From the NCBI RefSeq assembly GCF_001428605.1, contig NZ_LMID01000014.1, positions 186,972 through 250,971 of the forward strand: a stretch of 64,000 nucleotides of DNA. The letters run 5' to 3'. The position numbers were made by a program, and so were the translations under genes. Each line of letters starts with the position of its first letter. Position 1 is the stretch's first letter. The DNA is from Sphingomonas sp. Root720 (GTDB taxonomy: Bacteria > Pseudomonadota > Alphaproteobacteria > Sphingomonadales > Sphingomonadaceae). The notes beneath the pieces are model-generated. The model made no database searches and was not told the DNA's origin. It saw only the letters and a list, made by a program, of their open reading frames with translations. Below, in pieces: positions 35,701 through 44,399 of this stretch.

Positions 35701-35743
35701 AGTCGGCGGGTTAACCGTCGAAGTGCGAAAGTGGCGGCAATCG

Positions 35744-36493
35744 CTAGGCGCTGACCGACCATCCCCCATCGATGACGAGTTCGGCTCCGGTCACATATTT
35801 GGACTCGTCCGAGAGGAGATAGACCGCTCCATAGGCGATATCCTCGGGATGCCCGAGATCGCCCATCGGGATCTTAGCGACCTGGGCGGCCAGGATGTCG
35901 GCCGGGACATTGGCGGTGATCGGCGTGTGCATCGGCCCGGGGATGATCGTGTTCACCCGAACGCCCTTCTGGACATATTCCATCGCGGCGATGCGGGTCA
36001 TGTGCCGGACGGCACTCTTCGTCGCGCCGTAGCTGATCGATGCCGGGGCCGCGAGCAACGCGATCAATGAACTGACATTGACGATCCCGCCATTTCCGCT
36101 CTTTACGAGCTCGGGCAGCACCGCCTGCATGCCGAGCAGCACACCGGTCTGGTTCACGGCGACGATGCGGTTCCAGCCCTCCGGGGTTTCGTCCTCCACG
36201 CCGGCATAGTGGATGATGCCCGCGGTGTTGGAGAGCGAGGTCAACTTGCCGAACGCGCCGACCGTCGCTGCGACGGCAGCCTTCCAGCTATCCGCCTGGG
36301 TGACGTCGAGCTTGAAGAATTCGGCCTGTCCGCCCGCGGCGTTGATCCGGCGGGCGCCCTCGGCGCCCGCCTCCTGGATATCGGCCAACATGACCATCGC
36401 GCCCTGTTCGGCGAAGACTTTCGCCTGCGCCTCTCCCAACCCGCTGGCCGCGCCCGTTACCAGCACGACCTTGCCGTCCAATCTCTTGCTCAT
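35744..36493 (-). CDS. short-chain dehydrogenase/reductase (LinA-like operon, distal)
   Basis: A 249-residue SDR starting at ATG 36493. TGAASGLG cofactor loop, an SNTAG variant of the usual NNAG motif, catalytic Ser and Y-GAT-K (ISYGATKSAV), and the end ELVIDGGWSVSA. It resembles the SDRs at 37052 and 44400 along its whole length, so the three seem to be paralogues. It is the last gene before the terminator. It probably oxidises or reduces a cyclic alcohol or ketone. Confidence 0.9.
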   Translation of the reverse strand: MSKRLDGKVVLVTGAASGLGEAQAKVFAEQGAMVMLADIQEAGAEGARRINAAGGQAEFFKLDVTQADSWKAAVAATVGAFGKLTSLSNTAGIIHYAGVEDETPEGWNRIVAVNQTGVLLGMQAVLPELVKSGNGGIVNVSSLIALLAAPASISYGATKSAVRHMTRIAAMEYVQKGVRVNTIIPGPMHTPITANVPADILAAQVAKIPMGDLGHPEDIAYGAVYLLSDESKYVTGAELVIDGGWSVSA

Positions 36494-36560
36494 CTTATCG
36501 TCCTCAATCCGGTGATCGCCTGCCCGAGGTTGCGGCGGCACATAGGGTTCGCTTTGGTGA

Positions 36561-37007
36561 TCAGGCGCCCGGGGGCGACAGGGTCTGGCCCTGGAGCGGA
36601 TTGAACGCCCGCTGGTTCACGTAACGCCGGCGGATTTTCCACACGCCGTCGCGGCGCTCATAATCGTCGTGATAACTCGCCACGACGTGCGCCGCCTGCC
36701 CGTCGGCGAGGTTGCCGATGCAATAGACGTCGCAGATGCCGTGCGCCCGATCGGAGTTGTCGAAGGAAACCCTGTGGTTGGTGCAATAATGAGTCGTATC
36801 CCGCCACATCGGCCAGATCAGCCCCTCGACCGCCTGCTGGATTTCCTCCGCGCCCTCGAAGGTCTGGACATATTGGATGTCCCAGACGGCATCGTCCCAC
36901 CAGATCGCGCTAAAGCGCGCGAGTTCCCGCTTGTCGACGCCGAGGCAATAATCCGAAACGAGATCCGCCAGCGCGTATTTGCTGACGACATGATCGAGAT
37001 TGGACAT
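36561..37007 (-). CDS. LinA-like / SnoaL-like NTF2-fold dehydratase or dehydrochlorinase
   Basis: A 148-residue NTF2-fold protein. From memory, it aligns end to end with the gamma-HCH dehydrochlorinase LinA: MSNLD start, LGVDKR with D25, AIWWDDAVW, LIWPMWRDTTHYCTN with H73, YERRDGVWKI, and the end SPPGA. D25 and H73, the LinA catalytic dyad, fall at the same numbers, and an Arg near 128 fits R129. LinA removes HCl from a ring; other relatives dehydrate. It lies between two SDR genes on one transcript, as dehydratases often do. Chlorinated substrates are not proven. Confidence 0.82.
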   Translation of the reverse strand: MSNLDHVVSKYALADLVSDYCLGVDKRELARFSAIWWDDAVWDIQYVQTFEGAEEIQQAVEGLIWPMWRDTTHYCTNHRVSFDNSDRAHGICDVYCIGNLADGQAAHVVASYHDDYERRDGVWKIRRRYVNQRAFNPLQGQTLSPPGA

Positions 37008-37051
37008 GGCAATTCCTTCGTTGTGGTGATTTTCCGAGGCTGTGGGGGAGG

Positions 37052-37804
37052 TCAGGCGTTGATCGACCAGCCGCCATCGATGACGAGCTCCGCGCCCGTC
37101 ACATATTTCGCTTCGTCGGAGACGAGATAGAGCGCCCCATAAGCGATATCATCGGCCTCACCGAGATCGCCGATCGGGATCCGGGATCGCTGCCATTGGT
37201 CCTGTTCGGCCGTGACGTTGACCTGGATCGGTGTCCGGATTGCGCCGGGGATGATCGTGTTCACGCGAATGCCCAGCCCGACGCATTCCATCGCGGTGAC
37301 CTTGCTCATCGCCCGCACCGCCCCCTTGGTCGCGCTGTAGGCGGCCATCCCCGGCACACCGAGCATCGCGAGCAGCGAGCTGATGTTGAGGATCGAGGAA
37401 TGTTCGGCTTTGGCCAGTGCGGGGATCGCGGCACGCATTCCCAGGAATGCACCCGTCTGGTTGATCGCAACGACCCGGTTCCAGGCTTCGAGCGATGCAT
37501 CGAGGGTACTGCCGGGTGCGACCACGCCGGCGGTGTTGGACAAGGTGGTCAAGGCGCCATAGCGCTCGACACTCGCTTCGATGGCCTGACTCCACTGCGC
37601 TTCGCTGGCTACATCCAGCGGACAAAAGAAGGCGTCTCCGCCCGACCTGCATATCCTGTCGGCAAGGGCCTCGCCGCCGCGCTGGTCGACATCCGCGATC
37701 ACGACGCGCGCGCCTTCCGCCGCGAACAGCAGCGCCTGAGCCGCTCCGAGGCCGCTCGCGCCGCCGGTGATGAGGGCAATCTTGCCCTTTAGTCTGCTGC
37801 CCAT
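37052..37804 (-). CDS. short-chain dehydrogenase/reductase (LinA-like operon, proximal)
   Basis: A 250-residue SDR starting at ATG 37804. TGGASGLG loop, the SNTAG variant motif, catalytic Ser and Y-SAT-K (AAYSATKGAV), end ELVIDGGWSINA. It is the first gene of the leftward operon SDR-LinA-like-SDR, 44 bases before the NTF2 gene, divergent from a TonB receptor. It shares SNTAG, NTIIPG and VIDGGW with the distal SDR, pointing to duplication. Confidence 0.9.
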   Translation of the reverse strand: MGSRLKGKIALITGGASGLGAAQALLFAAEGARVVIADVDQRGGEALADRICRSGGDAFFCPLDVASEAQWSQAIEASVERYGALTTLSNTAGVVAPGSTLDASLEAWNRVVAINQTGAFLGMRAAIPALAKAEHSSILNISSLLAMLGVPGMAAYSATKGAVRAMSKVTAMECVGLGIRVNTIIPGAIRTPIQVNVTAEQDQWQRSRIPIGDLGEADDIAYGALYLVSDEAKYVTGAELVIDGGWSINA

Positions 37805-38050
37805 GGATCACCTCTCGAAATGATTTTGATCCGTATGCTCCAGGCACTCCGGACATCACTTGCTAAGAATGATCTCGCAGGTCGAACAAGCCTTTTCGGT
37901 GTAATTCACTGCCCTGCGCCGCGCTTGCAAACCTTTCCATCCGTCTTCGCAAAGAATGTTCGTATCGGGTGGCGCATTGAATATTCGCTCGCTGTCCTAA
38001 AACATTGAGCAGCCATCGGCATGTGTTAGCAGCGATGAAATGCCGCCGCG

Positions 38051-38096
38051 AATAATTGTCGAAGTGTTTTCAAATAATTGTCCGTTCGGTCGAACG
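38051..38096. promoter_or_regulatory. direct repeat and palindrome in the divergent SDR/TonB promoter region
   Basis: The 10-mer AATAATTGTC occurs at 38051-38060 and 38073-38082, 22 bases apart (two helical turns), and the dyad CGTTCG-GT-CGAACG spans 38083-38096. The receptor start is at 38124. Together they look like regulator binding sites in the 319-base intergenic region 37805-38123. The regulator is not identified. Confidence 0.45.
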
Positions 38097-38123
38097 ACGG
38101 CGTACCCACGGAGGGGGAACACG

Positions 38124-40601
38124 ATGAATATCAGGCCAACCAGAAATCGATTCTTCTCGTTGCTTTGCTGCGGAGCCGCCATTGCGGGTCTTGCGGCTCC
38201 CGCTGCGGCAGAGCAGGCGGCTCCGCCGCTTTCCCCGGTCGCATCGAGTGGCGCCGAAACCATGGCGGCGGACAACGCCGAAATCGGCGAAATCGTGGTG
38301 ACCGCCACCAAGCGTTCCGAATCGATCAACAAGGTCGGCGTCGCGATATCGGCTATCGACGGGCAGGCCATGCGTACGCAGGGTATTGCGAGCGTCGCCG
38401 ATCTGACCCGCGTGGTACCCGGCCTGACCTTCGCCCGCTCGGCGTTCAACACGCCGGTGTTCACGCTGCGCGGCGTCGGCTATTTCGATTCCGCCCTGTC
38501 GGGCGCGCCGGCGGTCAGCGTCTACATGGATCAGGTGCCGTACAGCTTCACCGCGCTGACCTCGCTGGCGGTGGGCCTGGATGTCGAGCGCGTCGAGGTC
38601 CTCAAGGGACCGCAGGGCATCCTGTTCGGGCAGAATTCGACCGGCGGCGCGATCAACTATGTCGCCAACAAGCCCACCGACACCCTCAAGATGGGGCTCG
38701 ACCTCGAATATGGCCGCTTCAATTCGATCGAGGCCGCCGGTTTCATCAGCGGCCCCGTCACCGACACGCTGCGCGGCCGCATCGCCGTAAAGATCAACCG
38801 CATGGACGGATGGCAGAAGAACTATTTTTCTCGTCCCGGCGATACGCTTGGCCGCCGCCGCGAATATGTCGGCCGTGCCATTCTCGATTGGCAGCCGACC
38901 GATCAGCTGAAGGTCGAACTCAACCTCAATGGCTGGCGCGATCGCGGCGAGCCGCAGGCCGGGCAATTTATCTTCTTCCGGCCCAACCTGCCGTGCGGAC
39001 TGGCCTGCACCCCGCCCGAACTGGTCGCTACGCCGCTCGCCCCGAACAACGCGCGCGCCGCCGACTGGTCGACCACCATCAACGACGGCAGCAACCAGGA
39101 TATCTCGCCGCGCAAGCATGAGGATATGTGGCAGGCATCGCTGCGAGCCGATTATGAATTGACCGACGATCTGACCGTCACCTCGATCAGCGCCTACGCG
39201 CATCTGAAGCGGAACAGCATCGCCGGCGACGATGGCGTGGCCATCAACAATTACGATATCGTCGCGAACATCGGCAAAATCGAAGACTATTCGCAGGAGC
39301 TGCGGCTCGCCAATGGCGCGTTCAATCGCCTGCGCTTCACCCTCGGTGCAAACTATCAATATGGCAAGGTCTTCGAACGCAACCTGCTCGCCTATACGCA
39401 GAGCACCGCCTCGTTGCTGCTGCATTTTTCGCGGGCAGGTGACTACAGTGATCAGCGGGTCGAGAATTATGCCTTCTTCGGCAATGTCGATTTCGATCTC
39501 CTCGACAAGCTCACGCTGAAGGCCGGCGCGCGCTATACCAACTCGGATCGCCACTTCGTCGGTTGCACCTACGACAATAATTACGACCCGCTGTGGGGCA
39601 ACGACGCCCAGCGGGTGCTGTTCCAGGGCATCATCGCCGGCGCGCGAAGCAGCCTGGGGCTCACCGCACCCGTGCCGCCGCTCGTCCCCGGCCAGTGCAC
39701 GCTGTTGAAGGCTCCCGAGATGGATGCGGCCGGCAACCCCATCCCCGCCCCCGACGCCTACACGCCGGGCGTCCTGAACACTCATCTGCGGGAGGACAAT
39801 CTGTCGTGGCGCCTCGGCCTCGACTACAAGCCGACAGGCGACGGGCTGATCTACGGCAACGTCACCAAGGGCTACAAGTCGGGAGGCTTCCCCGCCATCT
39901 CTGCGTCGACCACCGCCCAGATCCAGCCGGTAACCCAGGAATCGGTGCTCGCCTATGAGGTGGGCTTCAAGCAGAAATTCCTCGATCGCAAATTGCTCGT
40001 GACCGGCGCGGCCTTCTACTACGACTATCGCAACAAGCAGCTGAAGAGCGGCTTTGCGGAGCCGGTCTTCGGTACGGTCTTCGCGCTGACCAACATCCCC
40101 AAATCGACGATCAAGGGCGCCGAGCTTACCGTTGCCGCCCAGCCCATCGAAGGCCTCAGCATCAACGGCTCGGTCACCTACCTCGATGGCAAGATCAAGC
40201 GCTTCACCGGCATCAACCTGTTCGGCGACACCGGCGATTTTTCCGGCGACAGGCTGCCTTACACGCCTAAGTGGAATGTCTCCGCCGGCGCCAATTATGC
40301 GGTGCCGATCAGCGCCGACCTGATGCTTAACCTCGGCGCGAACATGAACTACAACAGCCGGGCCCAGGCGGTAATCGGTCATGACCCCGTCTCGCTCGCG
40401 GTCGGGCGGATCAAGCCGTTCACCACGATGGACGCGCGTATCGGCATCGCCGCCGACGACGATCGCTGGTCGGTCCAGCTCTGGGTGAAGAACCTGACCA
40501 ACGAATATTACTGGAACAACGTGGCGCTGCTTTACGACACCTCGGTCCGCTACGCCGCCATGCCGCGCACCTTCGGCATCCGTACGAGCGCTCGCTTCTA
40601 G
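38124..40601 (+). CDS. TonB-dependent outer-membrane receptor
   Basis: An 825-residue receptor starting at ATG 38124 after a strong GGAGGGGG site. Signal peptide (LLCCGAAIAGLAAPAAA), TonB-box-like GEIVVTATKRSES, plug (VADLTRVVPGLTF, VERVEVLKGPQGILFGQNST) and a long barrel with aromatic-rich strands ending RTSARF. The plug and length resemble receptors of sphingomonad aromatic or terpenoid clusters. It starts a long plus-strand series that carries the upper-pathway enzymes, so it probably brings in their substrate. Confidence 0.92.
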   Translation: MNIRPTRNRFFSLLCCGAAIAGLAAPAAAEQAAPPLSPVASSGAETMAADNAEIGEIVVTATKRSESINKVGVAISAIDGQAMRTQGIASVADLTRVVPGLTFARSAFNTPVFTLRGVGYFDSALSGAPAVSVYMDQVPYSFTALTSLAVGLDVERVEVLKGPQGILFGQNSTGGAINYVANKPTDTLKMGLDLEYGRFNSIEAAGFISGPVTDTLRGRIAVKINRMDGWQKNYFSRPGDTLGRRREYVGRAILDWQPTDQLKVELNLNGWRDRGEPQAGQFIFFRPNLPCGLACTPPELVATPLAPNNARAADWSTTINDGSNQDISPRKHEDMWQASLRADYELTDDLTVTSISAYAHLKRNSIAGDDGVAINNYDIVANIGKIEDYSQELRLANGAFNRLRFTLGANYQYGKVFERNLLAYTQSTASLLLHFSRAGDYSDQRVENYAFFGNVDFDLLDKLTLKAGARYTNSDRHFVGCTYDNNYDPLWGNDAQRVLFQGIIAGARSSLGLTAPVPPLVPGQCTLLKAPEMDAAGNPIPAPDAYTPGVLNTHLREDNLSWRLGLDYKPTGDGLIYGNVTKGYKSGGFPAISASTTAQIQPVTQESVLAYEVGFKQKFLDRKLLVTGAAFYYDYRNKQLKSGFAEPVFGTVFALTNIPKSTIKGAELTVAAQPIEGLSINGSVTYLDGKIKRFTGINLFGDTGDFSGDRLPYTPKWNVSAGANYAVPISADLMLNLGANMNYNSRAQAVIGHDPVSLAVGRIKPFTTMDARIGIAADDDRWSVQLWVKNLTNEYYWNNVALLYDTSVRYAAMPRTFGIRTSARF

Positions 40602-40616
40602 GCGGCGCCAACCCTC

Positions 40617-40668
40617 TGGCCGGCTTCCTCAATCCTCTCCTGGCGAGGAAGCCGGTCAGACCGTTTCC
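40617..40668 (+). terminator. hairpin after the TonB receptor
   Basis: A 15-bp stem with one G-T pair (40617-40631 with 40646-40660) and a 14-base loop, followed by ACCGTTTCC. The T tract is weak, so partial termination between the receptor and the following SDR genes is likely. Confidence 0.6.
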
Positions 40669-40746
40669 GAGTAATTTTCACGCCGCCGCCGCAAAGACGC
40701 GTCCCCCGCCGCGGCGCACTATCTCCCCTCATTGCAGGCAGATAAG

Positions 40747-41529
40747 ATGCTCGATCTCAAGGACAAGACAATCGCCGTAACCGGCAGCACATCGGGGATC
40801 GGCGCCGAAACCGCCCGCTATCTCCGGGGATTGGGGGCGCGCGTGATCGGCCTCGATATTCGCCCAGGCAGCAATGTCGACGCGTTCGTGCCGGTCGATC
40901 TCTCATCGCGCAAGTCGATTGGCGAGGCGGTTGCCGCGCTGCCCGAAAAGCTCTCCGGTCTGGCCAATGTCGCCGGCCTCCCCCCGACGCACCCCGCGAC
41001 GCAGGTGATCAAGGTCAACCTGGTGGGGACGATGCATCTCACCAACAGCCTGCTTCCGCGACTGGCCGACAATGCCGCGATCGTGAACCTCTCGTCGATA
41101 GCCGCCTTCCACTGGCGACAGTCGGTGCCGCAGATCCGGGAGGCCCTCGATCTGAACTTCAAGGACGTCGAGGCCTTCGTCGGACGCCACAAGATCGAGG
41201 AGCAGCCGGGTCGTTCCTACTTCCTGACCAAGGAAGCGCTGCTGGTCTGGACCATCCGCCAGCGTCGCGCCTGGATTGATCGCGGCATCCGGATGAACTG
41301 CATATCGCCCGCCGCGGTTTCGACGCCGCTGCTCGATGCCTTCGAAACCGTGATGGGCGAACGCGCCCGGCGCGACGGCAATGTCGTCGAGCGCTCGGGT
41401 ACGCCCGCCGACATCGCCCCCGTGATCGCCTTCCTGCTTTCAAGCGGCGCGGCCTGGTTCCGGGGCGCCAACCTGACAGCGGATGGCGGCGTCGCCGCCC
41501 ACTATCTTGCACAGGAGAATGAGCTTTGA
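40747..41529 (+). CDS. short-chain dehydrogenase (3-alpha-hydroxysteroid / coniferyl-alcohol dehydrogenase-like)
   Basis: A 260-residue SDR. I take ATG 40747 (MLDLKDKTIAVTG); a TTG at 40732 is the alternative. The loop is TGSTSGIGAETARYL, with NVAG for the structural motif, and Y-FLT-K (RSYFLTKEALL) as the active pair. The insert before the tyrosine (REALDLNFKDVEAFVGRHKI) is typical of the 3-alpha-HSD/coniferyl alcohol dehydrogenase group rather than the other SDRs here. It overlaps the next gene by 4 bases. Confidence 0.87.
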   Translation: MLDLKDKTIAVTGSTSGIGAETARYLRGLGARVIGLDIRPGSNVDAFVPVDLSSRKSIGEAVAALPEKLSGLANVAGLPPTHPATQVIKVNLVGTMHLTNSLLPRLADNAAIVNLSSIAAFHWRQSVPQIREALDLNFKDVEAFVGRHKIEEQPGRSYFLTKEALLVWTIRQRRAWIDRGIRMNCISPAAVSTPLLDAFETVMGERARRDGNVVERSGTPADIAPVIAFLLSSGAAWFRGANLTADGGVAAHYLAQENEL

Positions 41530-42386
41530 CCGCAGCAGCCACCACCAATGTGACGAACCCGGGTACTCGGCTGGAGATCCAGATCGTCACCACGCGGGCC
41601 AGCAGCCTGCATACCAACCACGCCCTGATCAAGGGCGAGAAGTCGATGATCCTGGTCGATGCGCCCTTCTCCCGCGCCGATACGCATCGCCTGATCGGCG
41701 ACCTTCTCGAAACCGGCAAGGAACTCGAGAAGATCATCATCACCCATGATCATCCCGATCACTTCTTCGGGCTCGATCTCCTGCTGGACACCTTTCCGAA
41801 TGCGGTGGCGATCGCTCACGCCTCGGTGGTGGAGGACATCCTCATCGACGCGCCGCGCGGCCTCGATCGCTGGCGTGAGAAGATCGGCAAGCTCGCGCCG
41901 CGCTACATCGCCATTCCGCAGGTCTGGAACGACGACCATGTCATGCTCGAAGGTGAGCGCATCGAGCTGATCGGCCCCGTTCCCGGTGACGCCAACCGCA
42001 TCGTCATGGTCTGGGTGCCCCAGCTCAAGACGCTGGTGGCGAGCGACGTACTCTTCAATGAAGTCCATCTCTGGGTCGGCGAGCATTTCGAGGAGCATCG
42101 CGCCGCCTGGCTGAAGGCGCTCGACCAGATCAAGACGCTCGATCCGGAAGTGATCGTGGCAGGGCATAAACGCCCGCACCTGCCCGACGATATCGGTTCC
42201 TGGGATTATACCCGCGACTATCTCCTCTCGTTCGAGAAACATCTGGCGCAGGCCAGCAATTCGGACGACCTCGCCCGCAGGATCGAACAGGATTATCCCG
42301 AGACCGTCGATGTCCTGGGTGGCTTCCTGCTCGGCAACTCCACCAAGGTGGCGATGCGCGAGATTCCGCCGGTCAACCAGCCGTGA
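41526..42386 (+). CDS. metallo-beta-lactamase-fold hydrolase
   Basis: A 286-residue protein with the binuclear zinc motif H74-D-H76-P-D78-H79 (ITHDHPDHFFG), a later ASDVLFNEVH supplying the bridging Asp, and VAGHKRP with the last His. MBL-fold enzymes of this kind hydrolyse thioesters, lactones or esters. The start is TTG 41526, overlapping the stop of the SDR gene (TTGA), and the end overlaps the next gene (GTGA). It is embedded in a tightly packed operon. Confidence 0.85.
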   Translation: MTAAATTNVTNPGTRLEIQIVTTRASSLHTNHALIKGEKSMILVDAPFSRADTHRLIGDLLETGKELEKIIITHDHPDHFFGLDLLLDTFPNAVAIAHASVVEDILIDAPRGLDRWREKIGKLAPRYIAIPQVWNDDHVMLEGERIELIGPVPGDANRIVMVWVPQLKTLVASDVLFNEVHLWVGEHFEEHRAAWLKALDQIKTLDPEVIVAGHKRPHLPDDIGSWDYTRDYLLSFEKHLAQASNSDDLARRIEQDYPETVDVLGGFLLGNSTKVAMREIPPVNQP

Positions 42387-43129
42387 GCAGCGACATGGTC
42401 CCTCCGGGCGCCTCGGTCCAGGACATCACCGGCATTCAGAAGGTCGTTGGCGACGTCTTCGAACGGAATTGGCACGAGACGCCGGTGGTCCATGTCGGCA
42501 TCGGCGTCAACATGTCGGCCGCCGAACGCTTTCGGCAGGATTACGGCCGCCGGCATGCCATCCCGGTCTCGCTGATGAACGTCATCCAGAAGGCCTGCGC
42601 CGATGCCGCGCGCGACCATCCGTTGATGGCGGCGATGTTCCCCGGCGATGCGCGCGACCGCCTGATTGTGCCCCATGTCGATCGCATTGCGGTCCAGGGC
42701 CCGATCATGGTCGACGGCTCGGCATTCCCCCTGCTGATCCGCGATGCCAGTTCGAAGAGCCTCGCCGACATCGCCGGGGAAATGCGGGCGGAGGTCGCGC
42801 GCATCCGATCGGGTGCCGTGGGGCAGCAGGAATCGCTGGCCACCTTCAAGGCGATGTCCGAGACGCCCAATATCGGCATCTCCAACATCGGCATGATCGC
42901 ACCGGTGAACATGTTCACCGCGATGAGCATCCTGCCGGCCGTCGCGCACTTCTTCGTCGCGGCCGCGATCGAGACGCCAATCGTCGATCGGAACGGCATC
43001 ATCGTCGCGGCGCCGATGGCGAATTTCTCGCTGGCCTTTGACCATCGTGCGCTCTCGGCGGGTCCGGTCGCGGCCTATCTCGGACAGTTCAAGGACTTGA
43101 TGGAACAGCCCGAACGGCTGGACCGGTAA
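42383..43129 (+). CDS. stand-alone 2-oxoacid dehydrogenase-type acyltransferase domain
   Basis: A 248-residue protein equal to just the catalytic domain of E2 acyltransferases (2-oxoacid_dh). The active-site motif DHRALSAGP is near the C-terminus, with NIGISNIGMI and NMFTAMSILP like E2 chains. There is no lipoyl domain and no E3-binding domain, and no E1 gene nearby. It may act on free CoA thioesters like a chloramphenicol acetyltransferase-fold enzyme. GTG start at 42383 overlapping the MBL gene. Confidence 0.8.
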   Translation: MSSDMVPPGASVQDITGIQKVVGDVFERNWHETPVVHVGIGVNMSAAERFRQDYGRRHAIPVSLMNVIQKACADAARDHPLMAAMFPGDARDRLIVPHVDRIAVQGPIMVDGSAFPLLIRDASSKSLADIAGEMRAEVARIRSGAVGQQESLATFKAMSETPNIGISNIGMIAPVNMFTAMSILPAVAHFFVAAAIETPIVDRNGIIVAAPMANFSLAFDHRALSAGPVAAYLGQFKDLMEQPERLDR

Positions 43130-43143
43130 ACAGGCTGACAGAC

Positions 43144-44352
43144 ATGACCTATCGCAAACGAGTACTCATCAGCGGCGCCGGTCCGGTCGGGATGATCACC
43201 GCGCTGAGCCTCTGCCGGCGCGGCATCCCGGTGACCATCCTGGAGGCCGGCGCGACCGTCTGCCAGGATTTGCGCGCGACCTATTATCATGCGCCGTCGG
43301 TCGAAATGCTCGAAGGAATCGGTTATCTCGACAAGCTGCTCGAAGGCGGGACACGCGACGACAGCTTCCGCTTCACCGACAGCGGCCTTAACCGTTCGGT
43401 CACGATCGATCTCGGCATCCTGGCGAAGAAATATCGGACCGGCTTCTCTGTGTCGGCCGCGCAGAACTGGTTCACCCAGGTCGGCTATGAGCTGCTCGAG
43501 GATCAGGATTGCGACTTCCTGTTCAACCACAAGGTCGTCGATGTCCGGCAGGACGATGCGGGCGTCGACGTCACCGTCGATGTCGGCGGCGAGATCCGGC
43601 ATTTCCAGGGCGACTGGCTGATCGGCTGCGACGGCGGCAACAGCCCCACCCGCATCCAACAGGACATCGGTTTCGGTGGCTACACCTTCCCCGACCGTTT
43701 TCTGCTGATCAACACCCGCCATGATTTCGAGCCCGAGCATGGCCGCCTCGATTACCGGGCCAACGGCCCCGACTGGCGGCTGGTCGTCCGCGTCCCTTAT
43801 GGCCGCGGCAAGGACGACTGGCTGTACCGGATCGTCAGCCGCGTCGGCCCCGACGAAAGCCCGGAGGCTGTCCTCGCGCCCGCAATGCTGCAGGCGCGCC
43901 TCAACTCGGTCAAGCCGTCGGACCAGCCCTATGAGATCGCCAACGCGGCGATCTACAATGTCCATCAGCGCGTAGCGGACACCTATCGCAAGGGCAGGAT
44001 CCTGCTCGCCGGCGACGCCGCCCATCTCAACAATCCGATCGGCGGCCAGGGGCTGAATTGCGGCGTCCACGACGCCTTCAACCTCGTCGAGAAGTTTGCC
44101 GCCGTCTGGCAGGACGGCGCGTCGTCCGACCTGCTCGACCTCTACGACCGCCAACGGCGCCAGACCAATTGGGAATGGGTGCAGCGGGTCTCGGTCGAGA
44201 ACAAGGAGCGCAACGAGGAGACCGACCTCACCAAGCGCGCTGCCGCGATGGATCACCTCGAACGAGTGGCGGTAGACGACGAGGCGCGGCTCGCCTTCCT
44301 CTACCGCTGGAGCATGGGCGAGAGCCTCGATTACGCGGCCAACATCAGCTGA
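43144..44352 (+). CDS. FAD-dependent aromatic hydroxylase (group A monooxygenase)
   Basis: A 402-residue flavoprotein. VLISGAGPVGMITALSLCRRG is the FAD fold, DWLIGCDGGNSPTR the family's DG motif, and LLAGDAAHLNNPIGGQGLN the second FAD motif. It is close to TfdB/MhpA-type phenol hydroxylases but lacks their C-terminal thioredoxin-like domain. It probably hydroxylates a phenolic ring, perhaps to a hydroxyquinol-type product. It begins 14 bases after the acyltransferase gene. Confidence 0.9.
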   Translation: MTYRKRVLISGAGPVGMITALSLCRRGIPVTILEAGATVCQDLRATYYHAPSVEMLEGIGYLDKLLEGGTRDDSFRFTDSGLNRSVTIDLGILAKKYRTGFSVSAAQNWFTQVGYELLEDQDCDFLFNHKVVDVRQDDAGVDVTVDVGGEIRHFQGDWLIGCDGGNSPTRIQQDIGFGGYTFPDRFLLINTRHDFEPEHGRLDYRANGPDWRLVVRVPYGRGKDDWLYRIVSRVGPDESPEAVLAPAMLQARLNSVKPSDQPYEIANAAIYNVHQRVADTYRKGRILLAGDAAHLNNPIGGQGLNCGVHDAFNLVEKFAAVWQDGASSDLLDLYDRQRRQTNWEWVQRVSVENKERNEETDLTKRAAAMDHLERVAVDDEARLAFLYRWSMGESLDYAANIS

Positions 44353-44399
44353 CGGGCTGGCCGACCGCACATCATGATATTCGATAGGAGAAGGCTGGA

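Noticed and set aside
37052-37804. LinC (2,5-DDOL dehydrogenase) identity for the SDR next to the LinA-like gene
   Set aside because: General SDR similarity only; LinC-specific stretches I remember are not seen, so naming it would be overreach.
38070-40382. 770-codon minus-strand frame opposite the second TonB receptor
   Set aside because: The receptor has signal peptide, plug and barrel; the antisense frame is a shadow of its codon bias.
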